Assembly (NCBI GenBank): GCA_025617375.2
Contig: JAMYGW020000003.1
Coordinates: 1,054,001-1,118,000 of the forward strand
Direction: 5' to 3'
Source of the DNA: Acarospora socialis
Lineage: Eukaryota > Ascomycota > Lecanoromycetes > Acarosporales > Acarosporaceae
Length of the DNA: 64,000 nt
In this document: positions 1-12,540 of the stretch, in pieces
Position numbering within the stretch: position 1 is the stretch's first letter
Layout of the letters: each line of letters begins with the position of its first letter
Made by a program: the position numbers and the translations under genes
The notes under the pieces: model-generated
What the model saw: only the letters and a program-made list of their open reading frames with translations
Database searches by the model: none
What the model was told of the DNA's origin: nothing

Positions 1-3000
1 ATCAACAAACAGGCTCTTGGTACAGCCAGCATGCTCCTAGTCAGCAACAATATGGAGGGACACCTCAGATGTGTTATCCTGGTGGCGGAGTGATAGGTCA
101 AGAGCAGGGCTATTTCCCGCGGCAAGAGTCGCCGCAAATTGGAGGGCAGGTGAACGGTTCGATGGGTGGTCTGGCATCTCAGCTCGGGGCCCTAGGACTG
201 GGAGGGGAGACCGTAGGTGCGCCGCCGGGTCATAGGAAGAGAGACAGACACGCCCATCACACTATTGAAACGCCTGGGGGCACCTCACAAGCTTTCAACG
301 GCATGCCGCACAGTGGCTTTGGCAATCCTACCCAGTACCTGAACGGGGATCCTTCACAACAACAGCAGTCTAATCACCCGTACGCCGGCCAGCCTATCAC
401 GTCAGCAATGTCACAATTTCCAGCTTCGGCCAATGCCTCTTACAGCCCAGCAGGGCAACCTTCAGCTCGGCCAAACTTTGGAGCATCCAATCCACCTATA
501 ACTCCCAGTGCTGCCTCAGGCTCAGCACAAGGCCGGGTTGATCCAGAGCAGATTCCGAGCGTACCGAGATCCCGCGATGGTCCCGCGCAGTACTATCTAG
601 ACCATGTGTACCCGACCATGGAACAACACCTTCCACCACCCGGTGCCGTACCTTTCGTCGCGCATGATCAAGGGAATTCTTCGCCCAAATTCGCCCGCCT
701 TACTTTGAACAACATTCCATCAACATCCGAGGCCCTCAGCTCGACAGGCTTACCCCTCGGTCTCCTTCTACAACCGTTAGCAGCGTTACAGGCTGGTGAA
801 AACCCCGTTCCGGTGTTGGACTTTGGCGAGACTGGCCCACCGAGGTGTCGAAGGTGCAGGGCTTACATAAACCCGTTCATGACCTTCCGCGCTGGCGGTA
901 ACAAGCTTGTTTGCAACATGTGCACCCATCCAAACGAAGTGGCCCCGGAGTACTTTGCTCCAACCGACCCATCGGGCGTCCGCGTTGATCGCGAACACAG
1001 GCCGGAACTAACAATGGGCACTGTGGAGTTTCTGGTACCAAAGGAATATTGGGCGAAAGAGCCCACGGGCTTACATTGGCTCTTTCTGCTCGACGTCGGT
1101 CAAGAGGCTGTCAACAGGGGCTTTTTGGAGGCTGTCTGCGAGGGTATACTTAGCGCATTGTACGGCGATGATTCACCAACGGACGCGGGCGCCGGGGAAG
1201 ACGGCGAAGAGCAGGAGCGGAAGCGGAAACTGCCCATAGGCTCCAAGGTCGGGTTCGTGACCTTTGACAAAGAAGTTCACTTCTATAATACAAGCGTAGG
1301 TGCCTCAAACTAAGTTCTTGTTATCATGAAATTGCTAATGTCTAGTAGGCTGGCCTGGATCAAGCGCAAATGCTGGTTATGCCCGAGATTGAAGACCCCT
1401 TCGTTCCTCTCGGCAGTGATGGGCTTTTCGTAGACCCCTATGAATCCAGGTTTGCTCAACATTCACTCATGCGCTTTGCTGTTTACTAACAGTCGCAGAA
1501 CCGTCATAACGTCTCTTCTCACCCAACTGCCAAGTCTATTTGCCCACATCAAGAATCCCGAACCTGCGTTGCTCCCAACACTGAACGCTGCACTTTCTGC
1601 CCTATCCCAAACAGGAGGCAGGATCATATGCTCGCTGTCCGTCCTGCCAACTCTAGGACCAGGGAGATTATTCCGCCGTGATGATGGGAAGATACAGAAC
1701 ACAGACGCCGAGAAGAAACTTTTTCAGACCGAACATCCTGGGTGGAGGAAAATTGCTAACAAGATGGTGGAGAGCGGTGTTGGGGTGGACTTCTTCCTTG
1801 CGGCGCCTGGTGGCGGTTACCTGGACATTGCAACTGTTGGTAAGCATATCCGAGCTACAATGCATTCAGTGCGCCCTGTGTCACAACCTCTGATGGCTTG
1901 ATAGGTCATGTATCTGCCGTCTCCGGCGGCGAGACATTCTTTTATCCGAACTTCCATGCCTCTCGTGACAGTCTAAAGCTCTCGGAAGAAATCAAGCGTA
2001 CGGTAACGCGGGAGACCGGTTTCCAAGCGCTCATGAAAGTTCGATGTTCCAACGGGCTACAGGTGTCATCCTACCATGGTAACTTCCTACAACATAATTC
2101 AGGTGCGGATCTGGAGTTTGGTGTCATCGACGCAGACAAAGCCATTGGCGTCCTATTCAACTATGACGGCAAATTAGAATCTAAACTTGACGCTCACTTC
2201 CAGTCGGCGCTGCTCTACACCACTGCCAGCGGCGAACGGCGAGTGAGGTGTACGAACACGGTTGCAAGCGTAAGTGACGGCGCAATGGAAAGCATGAAAT
2301 ATGTCGACCAAGATGCTGTTGTGAATATAATTGCCAAAGAAGGTAAGCTGCCGGTGTTGTGCGCGCAGATACCAAGTTCGCCACTAACGAATGTTGCAGC
2401 GGCGACCAGGATGACGGAGAGGTCGCTGAAGGACATTCGTGGAGCCCTGACAGAGAAGACTGTGGATATCCTTGCCGGCTATCGAAGAAACTTTTCTGGA
2501 TCACATCCTCCCGGTCAACTGGTTTTGCCGGAGAATCTGAAGGAGTTTAGCATGTACATATTAGGACTCATCAAGGCGCGACCGTTCAAAGGTACGATCC
2601 ACAGCAATGTAAGTGATTGATGGTGCAGCTAATGAGATTGTCAGGTGGGCAAGAAACTACAGATCGAAGAACCTACGAGATGCGAATGGTTAAATCTATG
2701 GGCGCCATGGAGCTGTCACTTTATCTATACCCCAGGATCATACCGATACATAACTTGGACGATCAGGTAGCTTCTGACATGCTCAAACGGCGATTTCATG
2801 GCTAACCCTCATTGCTAGGACGGCTTTCCCATCGAGAATGGACATCTCCGAGTACCTCCCGCGATCCGAGCGTCGTTCTCACGAATCGAAGAAGGTGGTG
2901 CGTACATTGTCGATAACGGGCAGATCTGTCTGCTGTGGATGCACAGCCAGGTGTCTCCCAACCTGCTCGCCGACCTGTTCGGCGAGGAGAAGACGTCCTT

Positions 3001-3328
3001 GCAATCTCTCGACCCTTCCTGCGCCTCACTTCCTATCCTCGACACGCACCTGAACGCTCAAGTCCGCAACATCCTACAATATCTCTCTACGGCTCGCGGA
3101 TCGAAGGCTTTGACAATCCAGCTGGCGCGGCAAGGACTCGACGGAGCCGAGTACGAGTTCGCGAGGATGTTGGTCGAAGACAGGAACAACGAGGCGCAAA
3201 GCTACGTGGACTGGTTGGTGCACGTACATCGGCACATCCAGCTCGAGCTGGCCGGACAGCGGAAGAAAGAGGATGGGTTGGAGAATCCGGTCGCGAATTT
3301 CACCGGGATGCGGCCGCCTTATTGGTGA
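1..3328 (+). CDS. sec24: Protein transport protein SEC24, COPII cargo adaptor (5' partial)
   Basis: Sec24 pairs with Sec23 in the inner COPII coat and selects cargo at ER exit sites. The reading frame is already open at base 3, so the start lies upstream. Exons by eye: 1-1295, 1349-1449, 1499-1839, 1905-2342, 2400-2591, 2645-2766 and 2819-3328; all junctions keep frame. The first part is a Gln/Pro-rich disordered tail. A zinc finger of two CxxC pairs follows at about 845-925 (CRRC and CNMC), then the trunk, beta-sandwich and helical regions. The gelsolin-like end runs from about 2830, with readable pieces ENGHLRVPPAIR and GGAYIVDNGQICLLWMHSQV. The intron at 2592-2644 uses the early donor (ggtacg), because only that gives the conserved FKGG...YEMRMVKSM run; the later gtaagt donor breaks frame. 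The product ends PPYW. Confidence 0.95.
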
Positions 3329-3404
3329 GTCTGATACGCATAGCGAGGTTGTTGTCGTCGTTCTTGCCCTTGTTCCCGTTGTCGGAGTTCGACGGAGCAG
3401 TCGG

Positions 3405-3440
3405 TGCTACTGCTGCTGCTACTACTACTATTGTTGTTGG
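3405..3440. repeat. Trinucleotide repeat just past the SEC24 stop
   Basis: A run of TGC/TAC/TAT/TGT triplets lies about 75 bp past the SEC24 stop codon, probably in its 3' untranslated region. Confidence 0.75.
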
Positions 3441-5264
3441 CATAGTCTGTTCGGAGGTAAATCCCAACACTCTCATAGCGGCATCGCGTGTGGCTTCACG
3501 AGAGGTTCCCCGCCCTGCGCAGCCAACTGCCTTCCTTCGTAACTTGGTACTGTAGCGGTATGCATGTAGCCCATTCGAGCCGTATCAGCGGATAGATTCG
3601 GTGGGGTCTCTGACGTGTTGGCGCACAACAGCATGCACGCCGTTTCGTAGCCTTCCTCTTGGCTTGGTGCATCGAAGGCGCCGGCCCCAATCTCGTACGA
3701 CCTGGCATCCTGGCCACTGGATGGGGATTGGAGCAAGGTTCTGCTATTTCCTCATGCGTTGCCCCCAGGATTTCGTAGCGTAGCAAACTCTAAATTATCG
3801 TACCTTATCCTGACCTTACCTTACCTACCTTATCCTCGTCTTCCTTCGCTCGCGGCCGTGTAACATTTCTTCCTACATGCCATGGCATGCCTATGCCATG
3901 CTACCTTATGCTAGAGAACATGTACTGTGGCACGTTTACCCTTTACCCCGCTGCAAGAATGACAGCGGGCCATGCCGCGCCAGTTAGGATGGACTGCCTG
4001 CCTTGAGGAACCTACTTCTCCTTCGGGCCTTCACGGATGACTGATCCGTGTAACAGGGGCCCTATCACGACTTTAGTGTTGGGAAGTTTTACTCAGTACA
4101 TGGCGTAGGATGGATCGCGCTTATACCTTACTCAACAAGGGGCCAACACTGGTTCTCTTTAGGACCCAGCGTTTGTGACACCTACCTAGTTTCCTTGAAG
4201 TCATCTTACTTTCGACTAACAGCTGCTTTGCCTAGCTTAGTGCGACGTTAGGCTACTGGAGGACTATGGGATATCTGAGCATTCACGTTACCTGTCACCT
4301 CGACTAGGCAGGTAATCCCCCGGTCAGTATAATTACACAGTCACTCCCAGCTGGTCTGCCCAGCTGGACTGGGACAATCCCTTCTCGGTGGCCCAGATCG
4401 ATTGAGAGGACGAGAGGGTCAAAGGCGCTAGTAAGTTCACAAGCCAACAAGCTTGAGAGCTTGACAGGTTGGCCTAGAGGTGTTGGCCATTGTTATTGGT
4501 GCGCAAGGAGGTTGGGGGATCAGGTGGACTCAGGACTGGACTGTGCTTTTAGGGTCCGATGTCAGGCATGTGCCTGTCCAAGTTGCGGTGGTGAGATATG
4601 ATAGGGAGCTTGGTACGAAGTCGGTGGATAGAAGTCCGCGCATTATGTCCACCGATTTCGTCCTGGCGGTGGATGGAGAACTAGTACTCTCGCGCGAATC
4701 AGGGCCTAGAAGATAGCGTAGTAAACCTTACTTGAATGAAGAATGTATCGAGCAGCTCTCCAAGGCACGCGTGCGAGTCTCCGAACTGGAGGCCAGTTCA
4801 ACAACCCACCAAACGACGGTGGAGTCAGCTGAGAGTTTGAGATACTCACAGTCCCTCACGCTCGATATGTGTCATGCCTTGCCTTGGCTTATATTACACT
4901 TACGTTGGCGTAAGGTAAGGTACTCATGCTCATGCCTTGGTTCAGCCTTAGTGAGACTTCATACAACGCAGACACTACCATGTCGCCCATTCAAGTTAGA
5001 TGTGGCAAAGCACATTGAACTGCCGCTCTTTAGGGCTCACTTCGGAACTCGGCTAGGGCCAAAGGTATCTTGTACAACCGACTGTCGATCACGCACTCGA
5101 GTGATTCCTGCTAGTATCTTGAAGCTGACAAGTAAGCTATCATGCCAGCTGCAGAACCAACAGCGGTCTCGAGCTAGACAGGTGGAGTAGGGGCACTCCA
5201 TCAATACTTGTACTGAACAAATCTCAACCTCAACACTTCGTCGATCTTTTCCCGCAATGCCCTT

Positions 5265-5289
5265 AGCTCAGCTCAGCTCAGCTCAGCTG
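5265..5289. repeat. AGCTC pentanucleotide tandem repeat
   Basis: About five perfect copies of the 5-mer agctc run from 5265 to 5289. No gene is nearby. Confidence 0.9.
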
Positions 5290-7747
5290 AAGACCAACAG
5301 GCGCATATCTAGCGACCTGCAACATCCACAGCTGCCGGATCAGCATGCATCGGCGAGAGAAGGGACGAGCCATGGTTGATCAAACCGGCAAGCGTGCAGA
5401 TTGTGCGCATGAAAGGCTTCCTGTCCGTTTGGCAGCCAAAGTCAGAGCAGCGAATACAACAGAGGGACGCCAGAGAGGAAGTTATAGCAACACCGATGCA
5501 AGAGCGGGTGACTGCGTCTCAAGTGCCCTCGCCCTTGCATCGGCCTTGTCTCGAATGGGCCAATCCCTGATTTTAAAGACCCATATCTGAACAGTCTCCA
5601 ATTGTCGCCACTATTGCAGCCATCACCGATCGGGGGAGCGGCTGCCAGGTCGGCGAAACGAACTGTTGCCCAATGCCAGAATGGTCTTAACAGTTATACG
5701 GCCGAGAGAACTTCGTCCAGGATGCTGCTCGTTCAGTCCCTGTGCTAACTAGGGACCTGGATGATAATCCAGCTTGGGGGCGAGGCTGTGATTCCGTTCC
5801 ATGACTAATGAGTGAGGCCGTTTCTTACACATGTGATCCCTCTGCACAACGAGAGACGTGGCTAAGTCTCCACTCCCAAGGACCGATAGTCTTCCTTGAT
5901 CTTAAGTCTACAAGGTTGACGATTCACTCTCAAAGTTTGTAGTCGCAGCCACTTTCGAGATCTCGCCGGTGTCTTCCCGGGGCGAGGGCCCATGTACCTT
6001 GTCCTCTTCAGCAGCTACAGCCAAAGCCCCGATGTTCTCCCCATCAACATGAAACAGGGTCGTCCACTTGTTCAAACTAGAACACATCTTTTGTTAGAGT
6101 CAGACAAGGTATTGATCCACAGTACGTATTTCCTTGTACCCCGAAATGCTCGGCAATGATCTATCAGCCGATTCGACATGAGCTAGGATAATGCGCGGGA
6201 GGTGTACAGATGGAAAGTGTCCATTGACCTGTCATATATATGAGGTCGCAGCTAATGCATAAACCTTTGCTTCTACGGCGATTATTGGGGTCAAAAGCTG
6301 ACTATTTCAAGCAGAGTCTGGAGAGGAGCGGGATCATCCTGGCCGAACATTCAACTACTTCGCAAGTGGCTGATCTAGGCTGAACTCTGTAGCGAGAGTA
6401 TTGCGGCGGGATCCCACTCATACTGTATGGAGTACGTCCATCCTCCTCTTCAAAACGGGGAAAGAAAGATTGGGAGAGTCTCTGGAGCAAGGATGAATAG
6501 CTGCTAATTCGTTGTCAAAGGTTGAATTCTGCATTCAAGGAAGTGCTGGCAGACGTGCGGAGTGCATCCGGCGTACATACCATTTGCAGCATCACCATGC
6601 ACATGGAAAACCTATAACGTTCTGGGCTTTATAGGCGGATGATTGTTGGTCGAGAAGGTGAACCATCACTGCTGATGGATCGGTAATGTGTGCGAATCGA
6701 CCAGCAATGCTGCGCTGCTGCTGCTGTGATGAGACCATTGAATGGTGTTGTTGAGGGCATGGCGTGACTCGTGAGTTAACTTAGCATCCATTGGTCATTG
6801 TCGGTTCCGCGTATGAACAATCGTTATTGATACCACTGCAAGTTGCGTAACATTGGTCGAGATGAATGAGCTTCCTCCACCTGGGTTGGTATGGATGTTA
6901 TCGGGGCAATAAGTGGTCACTCGAGCAAGACACACTGCACAGGTAGACGAGCCGAGTGACCACCGCTTCGGCGCACTGCTTGACGAGGGCTTGCTGAGTA
7001 CCGGGTAAGCGGTCCTCTCCTCTATCATCCAGTCGTACAAGAACAGTCATACCTAACTCACCGCCTACCAAGGCAGGAGATCCCTCACCCTTCGATAAGG
7101 CATGGTAGGTAGGGTAAGGGAAGGTATTCTTTACCTTAAGATAATGTTCTCGAACCCTAAAGGCCCGCTTACTCGTGCCAAGCTAGTCTGAACCAGGTTA
7201 GCCTCGGACCTTTACCTCGGCAGGTACCTAAGTATAGGTAGGTACACATTTGTTTCGGACCTGCGCACGCGCCTTCCCACCATGGCCACGACAGGAAAAG
7301 CGTGTGGGACTATTGCCGCTTGCGAAATCTGAGAAGATGCATGGAGCTTTGAACATCCTTTGCCTTGTGAGATGGGAGAGCCGTGCACCATTGGACCCAA
7401 CCTCGAGACATCACCACTAAGTTTTGCGGACTGTCCTCTCTTACTTACTACCTACATCAAGTTGTAAGTACCACGTACTCGACCGAGAAGCGCAACGCGA
7501 ACGCCAGTCAGCACTTGTCCTATTAGCCTGTCCCTCGCCCGTGGCTGACGATAGATGTCCCACGGTTCTGGAGTAAGTGTCTTGGACAACCGCCGGCCGT
7601 GGTAGTACAATAAGTACAATGGGTGGAAGATCATGAGACCCATCGAAGGATTCATCCACTTAGGACTGCTTGTATCCGGGTCCGGGCAGCTGAGGCTCTA
7701 CATATGCGAACCCACCATATGCCCCCTTGACAGATTCCCCACACTCT

Positions 7748-7771
7748 CACACACACACACGCACACACACA
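7748..7771. repeat. CA dinucleotide microsatellite
   Basis: About twelve CA units with one interruption (a gca) in gene-free sequence. Confidence 0.9.
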
Positions 7772-9549
7772 GCTGTCATGATATGTGGAGAGATTACCCA
7801 CCTCCTCCCCTGTCACAAGGGAAAAATCAGTTTCCAAACTGCTGGGAGGATTTTGCCAAGCCTGTACAAGAAGCTGTAGCGTTTGCTCGTACGTTTACCA
7901 GGTATACGGTGGTGCCCGCAGATCGCTGAGAAGGCAGGCTCTTCGACCAGCAGTACGGTACCTACCCATACTGTATGACGCTCGTACCTTTTTTCCGTAC
8001 CTCATAAGCGTGGCCGCAGCTGCGGTTGTCGATCCAAAAGCCACTTGATCTCACCCCTCCTACTGGTACTGGTACGTGGACCGAGTTGAGGATTGATACT
8101 AACATCAGCGTAATTGCGGTCCAGTCCAAATGCCCTTCCTGGAACTCAGGTGTGGGTAGTGTGGGAGGACTGCGAGGTGGAGTACGAGAAGGTGTAATCA
8201 GTAGTGTGAGGCACGTCCAACTCTACCATTACGCTGCTGCAATGCATCTGAACCGTTTGGGTGGTGATCAAGGTTGTGTGTCTGAGACTCTGAGAACATA
8301 GGTAGGTACTCCGTACATCACTCCTACACATACCCGACCACTAAGGTATCCACTGCCTTACCGCATTGACCGGATGTGAGTAAGGCAGAGCGGTGGGCAC
8401 TCAACTTCGCCGTACCTAACCATTCATAGCTGCTGGTCTGTTCGCACGTTATCATGACTACCTTACTACTGATGGTTCCCAGCCCGAAACTACACACGGA
8501 CGTAGGCTTTTTGGCGCACCATCGCATTAAACTCAATCACAAATATCTGCTGCCTGCATATCTGCTCTTTCATTCTCGACCTTTTTCGCTCCTGCAATTC
8601 GAGAGACCCGCGGCTGTGGTTGGTAACTCGTACTATCTTTTTTTCTTGCCCGAGGGTGTCCCTCCAGTCTGGGGCTGGAAGTGTTTCTGTCGCTTGATTA
8701 TCTAGGTACCTGTGCCTTGCTTGCTTGCAACCACAATAAATCATAAACTGTGGTACCTAGTAGTATGTGTAGTGTGTAGTGCCCCACAAACCCAAAACAC
8801 CCTTCCACATCAAGTACTCGGTCCTGCGTATTACAAGGACAAGCACCACGGTGGATAAACTCTTGCGATGATCGATCGCGCCCCTACGAGTACTCTATAC
8901 CTAAGTATCATATACTCCATCTTTGCGAGTAATGCAGCCACCTCCCTCGGCCCTCTGAGCCGGACGCGGCTTTTGTCTTCTGTAGGCAGTCCAGTGGCAG
9001 GGATCCCCGCTGGTCATTTGCTGCAGGCCATCTTCCGCCCACTACCTACGCATTCGTTGATCACTAAATCACCTAGTAAACGAGAAGGAAACGAGGACCG
9101 AGCAAGGCCAGAAACGATCATCGCCCCAATGCTTTTTAAGTTGCATATATAGAATCTTTTGCCTTCTTTTCGGTCTGTTTGTCACAATTCCTTCCCTTTC
9201 CTTTCCTTTCTTCTGACTCACGGTGATTCTGCAATTACGGAAAGAAGGAGACAGAGAACGGGGACAAAGGTGGCATTGCACCAGAAGACCAGGCTCAGAT
9301 GATCGGGCTCCAGTGTCCTATCATCTCCAACACACTTTCAAAATAGCGAACGAGAAGGATTCACCGTCGACCGAGCACCTTCGGTCTGGTCACGTCACAC
9401 GAAATACCCTACTGGATGCCTTGCCGTCGCCGCGCGAATGCGGCGAAACTACACTCTACGACGATCATGCACAATCTCTATGGTCCAATTTCCCATTCCA
9501 GACGTTGCGCGAAGAGCAACAGCAACTCAGTCCGAGCTCCAGCACTAGT

Positions 9550-11387
9550 ATGACCTTCAGCCGTCCGTCTGCCCACCGGTCGCGGATGGATATGGAGACG
9601 TCGTCGCGGCCAACATCTGAGTTATCGAGCACATCTTCCAGCTCAGCCACAACCTTCAGCGTTTCGGTTCGATACTCGCGTGACGAGTCCATGGAGGATG
9701 CGGACGACGACGTGGCGCCGAAAATAGAGGAGATGGACGAGGATGGGGTGGAAGACACCAAAGTGACGCCGACGTCGGAAAGCCCACAAGCAGCGCAGGT
9801 CTACCCAGAGGGTCCTCCGACCGGTGCCAAGAAGCGTGGGCGACCGCGGAAGAACCCCTGGCCACCACCGAACAATCAGGCCAAAGTCGCAAAGGGTCGG
9901 TCAAAGACAGGTTGCATCACCTGTCGGCGGCGCAAGAAGAAATGTGACGAGACGAAGCCATCCTGTAAGCATACTCTTATGAATGGTCCCCTTAGACGGC
10001 TCGTGTAGCCTTTCCCTGGGACCTGCAGTTGCTATGGCGCAGGCATTGCTGACGTGCGCTAGGCCTCAACTGTCACAAGAATGCCGTCGTATGCGAAGGG
10101 TATCCACCCAAGGGGCTCTGGAAGTCCCCGAAGGGCACGCGCGAAGAAGGTATTGGTCTTCCAGAAAACTCGCTCTGAAGCCGTTCCGTTACTAACACAT
10201 TCAAAGTCGGTCGTGGTGCCTCAGTAATTGTGCCCAGAGGGCTGCCGATTCTCATTGACGGCATCGAGACGGAGGTCGATCGCCGCTTCTTGGATCACTT
10301 TGTCTACGATTTCAGTCGGGTCTTGACGCTTATCAATGACGATTCGAATCCTTTCAAGGAGATACTCCTGCCGATGGCGACCCAAAACCGTGGACTGATG
10401 CACTCTCTGATGTGTCTGTCTGGTTCACATCTGTCATCGCGAGATCCTCAGCCTGTCTTCAAGGAACGTCGCCATTATCACTTTGATTGTGCCGTTTCCA
10501 ACTTGCGGACGCACATCACAGGATTTACGAGCAATGCGTCCAGGGAGATGATCGATGATCCAACCGTTGCATCGACTCTGGCATTGTGCTTGAACTCGAT
10601 ATGCGAAGGGGAGACCAAAGGGGAGTATCGCATGCACATGGACGCAGCAAGGCACCTTTTGGAGACACAACAGTCGCAGAACCCCGAATTCAGGAAGTTC
10701 TTGTATGAGTTCTTCATGTACCACGACGTCTCCAACTCGCTCACGGCGCTGGATCGGAGACCGCTCTTACTTACCGAGGATTTTGTCCTGCCAAGTTTCG
10801 TACAGCCAGGAGCGGGGATTCTGCTGGGTGTGTTGGATGGGCTGTTTGGCTATATGTCGAGGATCACCCTGTTACGCGACAAGATCCGGGAGAGGAAAGG
10901 CCAGGGCATCGAGCCGCCCGTGGACTACCAATCGTTGAGCGTTGCGGTAGCAATCGATTGGGGCATACGGAGCTGGGAGCCGGCGCAGCCCAGGGGCAGT
11001 CCCAGTTTCGTTGCCGCGCAGTTGTACCGACAATGCACCTGGGTCTATCTCTACCGGACCATACAGCCTTCGAAACCGAGCGAGAAGATCGCCACAGCCG
11101 TCGACGATGGACTGGAGTACCTTCGGCAGCTACCAGCAGATGCAGGCACCCAAGCTATTCTTCTCATGCCCTTGTTCTTACTGGGCTGTGCTGCGTTTGA
11201 CCCCGAGCAGCGACCGGAAATCAGGGTCGCATTCGACGGTCTGATCGCATACTCCAACCTCGGCAACATTAGACCTGCCCGGGAGATTGTGGAGAAGGTT
11301 TGGGAGAAGATGGACGCGGGGGACGAAAGTTCCTGGGATTGGGAGACCATCATACAGGAGATGGAGTATGACCTTCTGATTACATGA
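9550..11387 (+). CDS. Zn(II)2Cys6 transcription factor with AT-hook
   Basis: Fungal binuclear-cluster regulator, spliced from 9550-9964, 10063-10149 and 10207-11387 (560 aa). Start: the first in-frame ATG is at 9550; the open frame upstream to 9223 has no ATG. The N-terminus is Ser/Thr-rich, then acidic. An AT-hook (KKRGRPRKNPW, about residues 93-103) precedes the zinc cluster, which begins at about residue 122. Its six cysteines are spaced CX2CX6CX6CX2CX6C, and the fourth is split by intron 1, where exon 1 supplies T and exon 2 supplies GC. The remaining 390 residues resemble the Fungal_trans_2 (PF11951) effector region, with readable LMCLSGSHLSSRDP and DAARHLLE. It should bind DNA in the nucleus. 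Target genes cannot be told from the sequence; no pathway genes sit beside it. Confidence 0.93.
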
Positions 11388-12540
11388 GTAGTGCCACGGA
11401 TCACGCTGCTACGCGACGCTTTGGTAGCATCTTAGTTCCCTTCCTTTGCTCTTCTCGGCGTAAACGGGCGTGAGCATAGTCAGGGGGCGGCCGATTGCAA
11501 AAAAACACGTTTTGGTCGGAGAAGGGCTTTCACGCGTTTTCGGATGGGCAAAAGTGGGAGCGGATCTCTGAACATTGTCGTCGACGCGTTTAGCGTTTTC
11601 CAGCCATTCTCAGCAGGCATCGATTACGGGTCGAGGTCATTTTCCTGGTGCGCACGTCGGAGTAACAACAGCAACAACAACAACAGTATAATATCACCAC
11701 TCATAGCTGGCGTTCAGAGGCGAAAGGGGGTTTTTACGAGGCTGTGCCGGACCGCACCTTATCATTTGACTGTTGCCGATCTATTCACATTCTTATGCTT
11801 CTCTATCAAGATAACGCACAATCTGTTTTGAGATATCCAGATATGATCCAAAGCGCCTGATCAGGGTAGTTTTCATAGCGAAGGCGATACGTTCTGGATT
11901 GAGATGCGATGTCGGCTTGATGTTCTCCTGATGTGACCAGCTCCGCAGTAGCGTCAGGACCTTTGGCAAAGGGCTTGGCTTTAGGCTCAATGTTAATGAT
12001 TTCAGGTAGGTCCCCACCTGACGAGCGGCAAGAGCAAAGCCCTTCATCGTTTCGGGAATGCCATCGAATGTTCTTCCGAAGCTGAAATTCTAGATTAAAA
12101 CTTAAAACGCTTCAAGATTTGTGCCAAGGGACGGGAACGAGATCTCTATGTGTAGTTGTATTCGAAATCCCCACAAAGCAGTTGGCGCATGCAAAGCTCA
12201 ACCTTGTCAAAAGTTGCGTCAAGACTTCATCAATATAACATGCATCTACCGGCCAAGCAGACATTCCCTTACTCTTGCCTAAGTCTAGGAAGGGCTTGGG
12301 TACGACTACGGAGCACTGACCACAACAAGAAGCTAGTTCTGCAAGCAGGCGTCGTCCGAAGTATAACATGGTCGATGTATTCGGAATCAAAGTCATGGCC
12401 AACTACCGAGACGCATAGCAATGACAGATTCTGAATTTGGCAAGCCACATACGAGTTGACGGCGCCAGATGAGCCTCGCTTCTGATGCTGGGCTTTGGCG
12501 GTCAAGGCTCCTCACTATTGATATTGCGCCACAATACACA
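11388..12540. other. Intergenic stretch, no gene seen
   Basis: Contains the 3' flank of the Zn2Cys6 gene and a short CAA-rich run at about 11668-11687. Open frames on both strands (up to about 96 codons) show no domain or splice support. Confidence 0.55.

Larger units (their letters stand above)
3329..9549. other. Gene-poor 6.2-kb stretch
   Basis: No open frame here has a recognisable domain, convincing splice structure or protein-like composition. The longest (about 4732-5190, 152 codons) looks like chance. The stretch holds short simple repeats (3405-3440, 5265-5289, 7748-7771) and many copies of words such as accttacc, ggtaggtacc and ggtaaggta near 3805-3835, 7055-7130, 7195-7245 and 8300-8320. 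The last 330 bases are pyrimidine-rich in patches (about 9188-9212) and are probably the 5' leader of the downstream regulator gene. Confidence 0.6.

Noticed and set aside
4732-5190. A 152-codon open frame in the first gene-poor stretch
   Set aside because: No signal peptide, domain or splice context, and composition changes abruptly along its length.
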